This document shows positions 62,354 to 64,000 of a DNA stretch of 64,000 bases, in pieces; position 1 is the first letter of the stretch, and every line of letters begins with the position of its first letter. This DNA comes from Edaphobacter bradus (GTDB lineage Bacteria > Acidobacteriota > Terriglobia > Terriglobales > Acidobacteriaceae). Location of the stretch: positions 1-64,000 of the forward strand of contig NZ_JAGSYF010000008.1 in the NCBI RefSeq assembly GCF_025685645.1. Reading direction: 5' to 3'. The position numbers were made by a program, and so were the translations under genes. A model generated the notes under the pieces. It was not told the origin of the DNA, ran no database searches, and worked only from the letters and a program-made list of their open reading frames with translations.

Positions 62354-63622
62354 ATGCAGATCCATATCGACGAAGCCCGTCTCCTCAACGAACTCCAGAC
62401 GCTTGCCACCTTCACCGGCGTCGAGCCCGATCCCAAGGGAACGGCCGTCACTCGCATCGTCTTCTCGCCCGACGACCTCCGTGCACGCGCCTGGCTCAAA
62501 GAGATCGCTGTCAAAGAGGGTTTTACGATTCGTGAAGATTCTGTAGGCAACACGTTCATCCGCTGGGTCGGCGCGGAGCCGCAGCTTCCTGCGGTCGGAA
62601 CGGGATCGCACCTCGATGCCATTCCCCACGCCGGTATGTACGACGGTACGGTGGGCGTTCTCGGCGGCCTTGAGGCTATGCGCGCTCTCAAGAGCAGCGG
62701 ACTTCAGCCGCGTCGATCGATCGAACTGCTCCTCTTCACGTCCGAGGAGCCGACGCGCTTCGGTATCGGCTGCATCGGCTCGCGTCTTCTCTCCGGCACG
62801 CTTGATCCCACTCGCGCCGACTCGCTGCGCGAGGCCAACGAGCCCGCCGATACTGCGCGCAGCCTGGCGGAGGTTCGCTCTGCCGCAGGCTTCGCGGGCT
62901 CACTCGCATCGGTGGTTCTTCCGGCCAATTACTACCATGCGTGGGTTGAGCTGCATATCGAGCAGGGACCGTTGCTCGAGCGCGAGGGGATTCCCATCGG
63001 CATCGTCACCAACATCGCCGCGCCCGCCAGCTACCGCTTCACCATTACGGGTTTCGGAGGTCACGCTGGAGCGCTGCTGATGCCCGACCGCCGTGACGCT
63101 CTCTGCGCTGCCGCCGAGCTGATTCTCTCCGTGGAGAAGCACACGCTCGCGACTGGAGCGATCGACACCGTGGCCACGGTCGGAACCTGCGACGTGTATC
63201 CCGGCGCGGTCAACAGCGTCCCTAGCGGCGTCATTTTGCAACTCGATATCCGCGACACCGATCCGGCGAGGCGCGAGTCTGTTATGCAGGCCATTCGTGC
63301 TGACATTGAGGAGCTTCGCCGACGCCGCAACGTCACCATCGCCGAAGAGTTCATCAACGCCGATCAGCCCGCGCAGTCCTCGGAACATATCGTTCAGGTC
63401 CTCGAAGACGCTTGCGCGGCGAACGGCATCCCGTACAGGAAGATGGTGAGCCGCGCGTATCACGACTCGTCCTTCATGGCCTGCATCGTGCCTATTGCGA
63501 TGATCTTTATCCCGTGCCGCAATGGCGTCAGCCACCGGCCCGACGAGTACGCTGCGCCATCCGACATCGCGCGCGGTACCCGTATCCTCGCCGAAGCGCT
63601 TGCTAAGCTAGCATCGGAGTAA
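62354..63622 (+). CDS. Ureidoglycolate amidohydrolase-type M20 enzyme
   Basis: 422 residues from ATG 62354. Metal ligands: GTGSHLDAIPHAGMYDG, LFTSEEPTRFG, LHIEQGPLLE and GVSHRPDEYA. The C-terminal MVSRAYHDSSFMACIVP and IAMIFIPCRNG strongly recall plant UAH, unlike the first M20 gene of this operon. It would hydrolyse ureidoglycolate to glyoxylate, CO2 and ammonia, completing the route. Allantoate amidohydrolase activity is the alternative. Confidence 0.85.
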   Translation: MQIHIDEARLLNELQTLATFTGVEPDPKGTAVTRIVFSPDDLRARAWLKEIAVKEGFTIREDSVGNTFIRWVGAEPQLPAVGTGSHLDAIPHAGMYDGTVGVLGGLEAMRALKSSGLQPRRSIELLLFTSEEPTRFGIGCIGSRLLSGTLDPTRADSLREANEPADTARSLAEVRSAAGFAGSLASVVLPANYYHAWVELHIEQGPLLEREGIPIGIVTNIAAPASYRFTITGFGGHAGALLMPDRRDALCAAAELILSVEKHTLATGAIDTVATVGTCDVYPGAVNSVPSGVILQLDIRDTDPARRESVMQAIRADIEELRRRRNVTIAEEFINADQPAQSSEHIVQVLEDACAANGIPYRKMVSRAYHDSSFMACIVPIAMIFIPCRNGVSHRPDEYAAPSDIARGTRILAEALAKLASE

Positions 63623-63635
63623 TTCTTCACGACGC

Positions 63636-64000
63636 ATGGCCATCGAATCCATCAATCCCGCAACCGGCAAACTTCTGCGCAGCTTTGATCCCTTGTCCGA
63701 GCAGGCGATACGCGACAAGCTCGCTCTCGCAGCGCAGGCCTTCGCAGAGTACGCACGGGTTCCGCTCGAGCATCGCGCCCTGTGCATGCGCAAGCTCGCC
63801 TCCATTCTGGAGCACGAGACGGACGATCTCGCTGCCGTCATCACGCTCGAGATGGGCAAGCCGCTGCATGCCGCGCGACAAGAGGTTTTGAAGTGTGCCA
63901 CGGCCTGCCGCTACTACGCCGACAACACCGCGCGCATCCTGATGCCGGAGCCCATCCCGACGGAGAACCACAGCTACGTCCGCTGGGACCCGCTCGGTGT
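63636..64000 (+). CDS. Succinate-semialdehyde dehydrogenase-type aldehyde dehydrogenase, N-terminal part
   Basis: The first 121 codons are present; the gene runs out of the window. AIESINPATGKLLRSFDPLS, then ITLEMGKPLHAARQEVLKCA and YVRWDPLGV, match the Sad/GabD-type ALDH family. It follows the ureidoglycolate amidohydrolase gene by 13 bases on the same strand and may belong to the same transcript. Its substrate in this context is unknown; the catalytic Cys lies beyond the window. Confidence 0.88.
   Translation, partial: MAIESINPATGKLLRSFDPLSEQAIRDKLALAAQAFAEYARVPLEHRALCMRKLASILEHETDDLAAVITLEMGKPLHAARQEVLKCATACRYYADNTARILMPEPIPTENHSYVRWDPLG

Overview
The window is high-GC bacterial DNA that reads as an Acidobacteriota chromosome, most likely family Acidobacteriaceae (Granulicella/Edaphobacter/Terriglobus type). 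The evidence is the large Oar-like TonB receptor with an N-terminal carboxypeptidase-regulatory domain, DUF5666-type and YVTN-propeller secreted proteins, a very long Ala/Pro/Gly-rich IF-2 linker, and several small families of intergenic repeats. Genus and species cannot be fixed from the sequence alone.

Region 1 (1-18424) is one uninterrupted S10-spc-alpha superoperon on the + strand: the tail of tuf, then rpsJ rplC rplD rplW rplB rpsS rplV rpsC rplP rpmC rpsQ rplN rplX rplE rpsN rpsH rplF rplR rpsE rpmD rplO secY adk map infA rpmJ rpsM rpsK (small membrane ORF) rpsD rpoA rplQ, closed by a strong terminator. Region 2 (18.5-24.6 kb) holds an ArsR-type regulator, a GAF-PAS-GGDEF diguanylate cyclase, a two-gene membrane operon, an M24 peptidase, a small ABM-like protein and a decayed stretch with an IS66 transposase remnant. 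Region 3 (24.6-32 kb) is the rimP-nusA-infB operon on the - strand with divergent guaB.

Region 4 (32-45.9 kb) contains a secreted beta-propeller, then an apparent osmoprotection locus: treS, a glycosyltransferase-like gene and an MscS-like membrane gene on the - strand, with treY-treZ diverging. It ends with a DUF5666-like protein and a TonB-dependent receptor. Region 5 (46-51.3 kb) has a Cys/Met PLP enzyme coupled to a dual-specificity phosphatase and an unknown protein, rsmD, an S2P-like protein that has lost its zinc histidines, rsmI and a small unknown gene.

Region 6 (51.4-54.6 kb) encodes a thiocarboxylate route to cysteine: cysM, a JAMM protease (mec), a CysO/ThiS-like sulfur carrier and a MoeZ-type E1-rhodanese. 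The carrier has a Cys-rich tail after its Gly-Gly, so it probably needs JAMM cleavage before activation. Region 7 (54.9-64 kb) has a VOC protein, hom and a guanine deaminase on the - strand. Diverging from these is a complete plant-type urate-to-glyoxylate pathway: allB, uraD, uraH, uricase, allantoate amidohydrolase, allE and a ureidoglycolate amidohydrolase. It ends in a truncated semialdehyde dehydrogenase.

The most notable non-coding signal is a ~125-nt element present twice (20834-20960 on -, 54674-54799 on +). Both copies lie just 3' of an operon in the same orientation. They share an exact 26-bp core, a stem with a compensatory base change, an extended -10-like box and a terminator-like hairpin.
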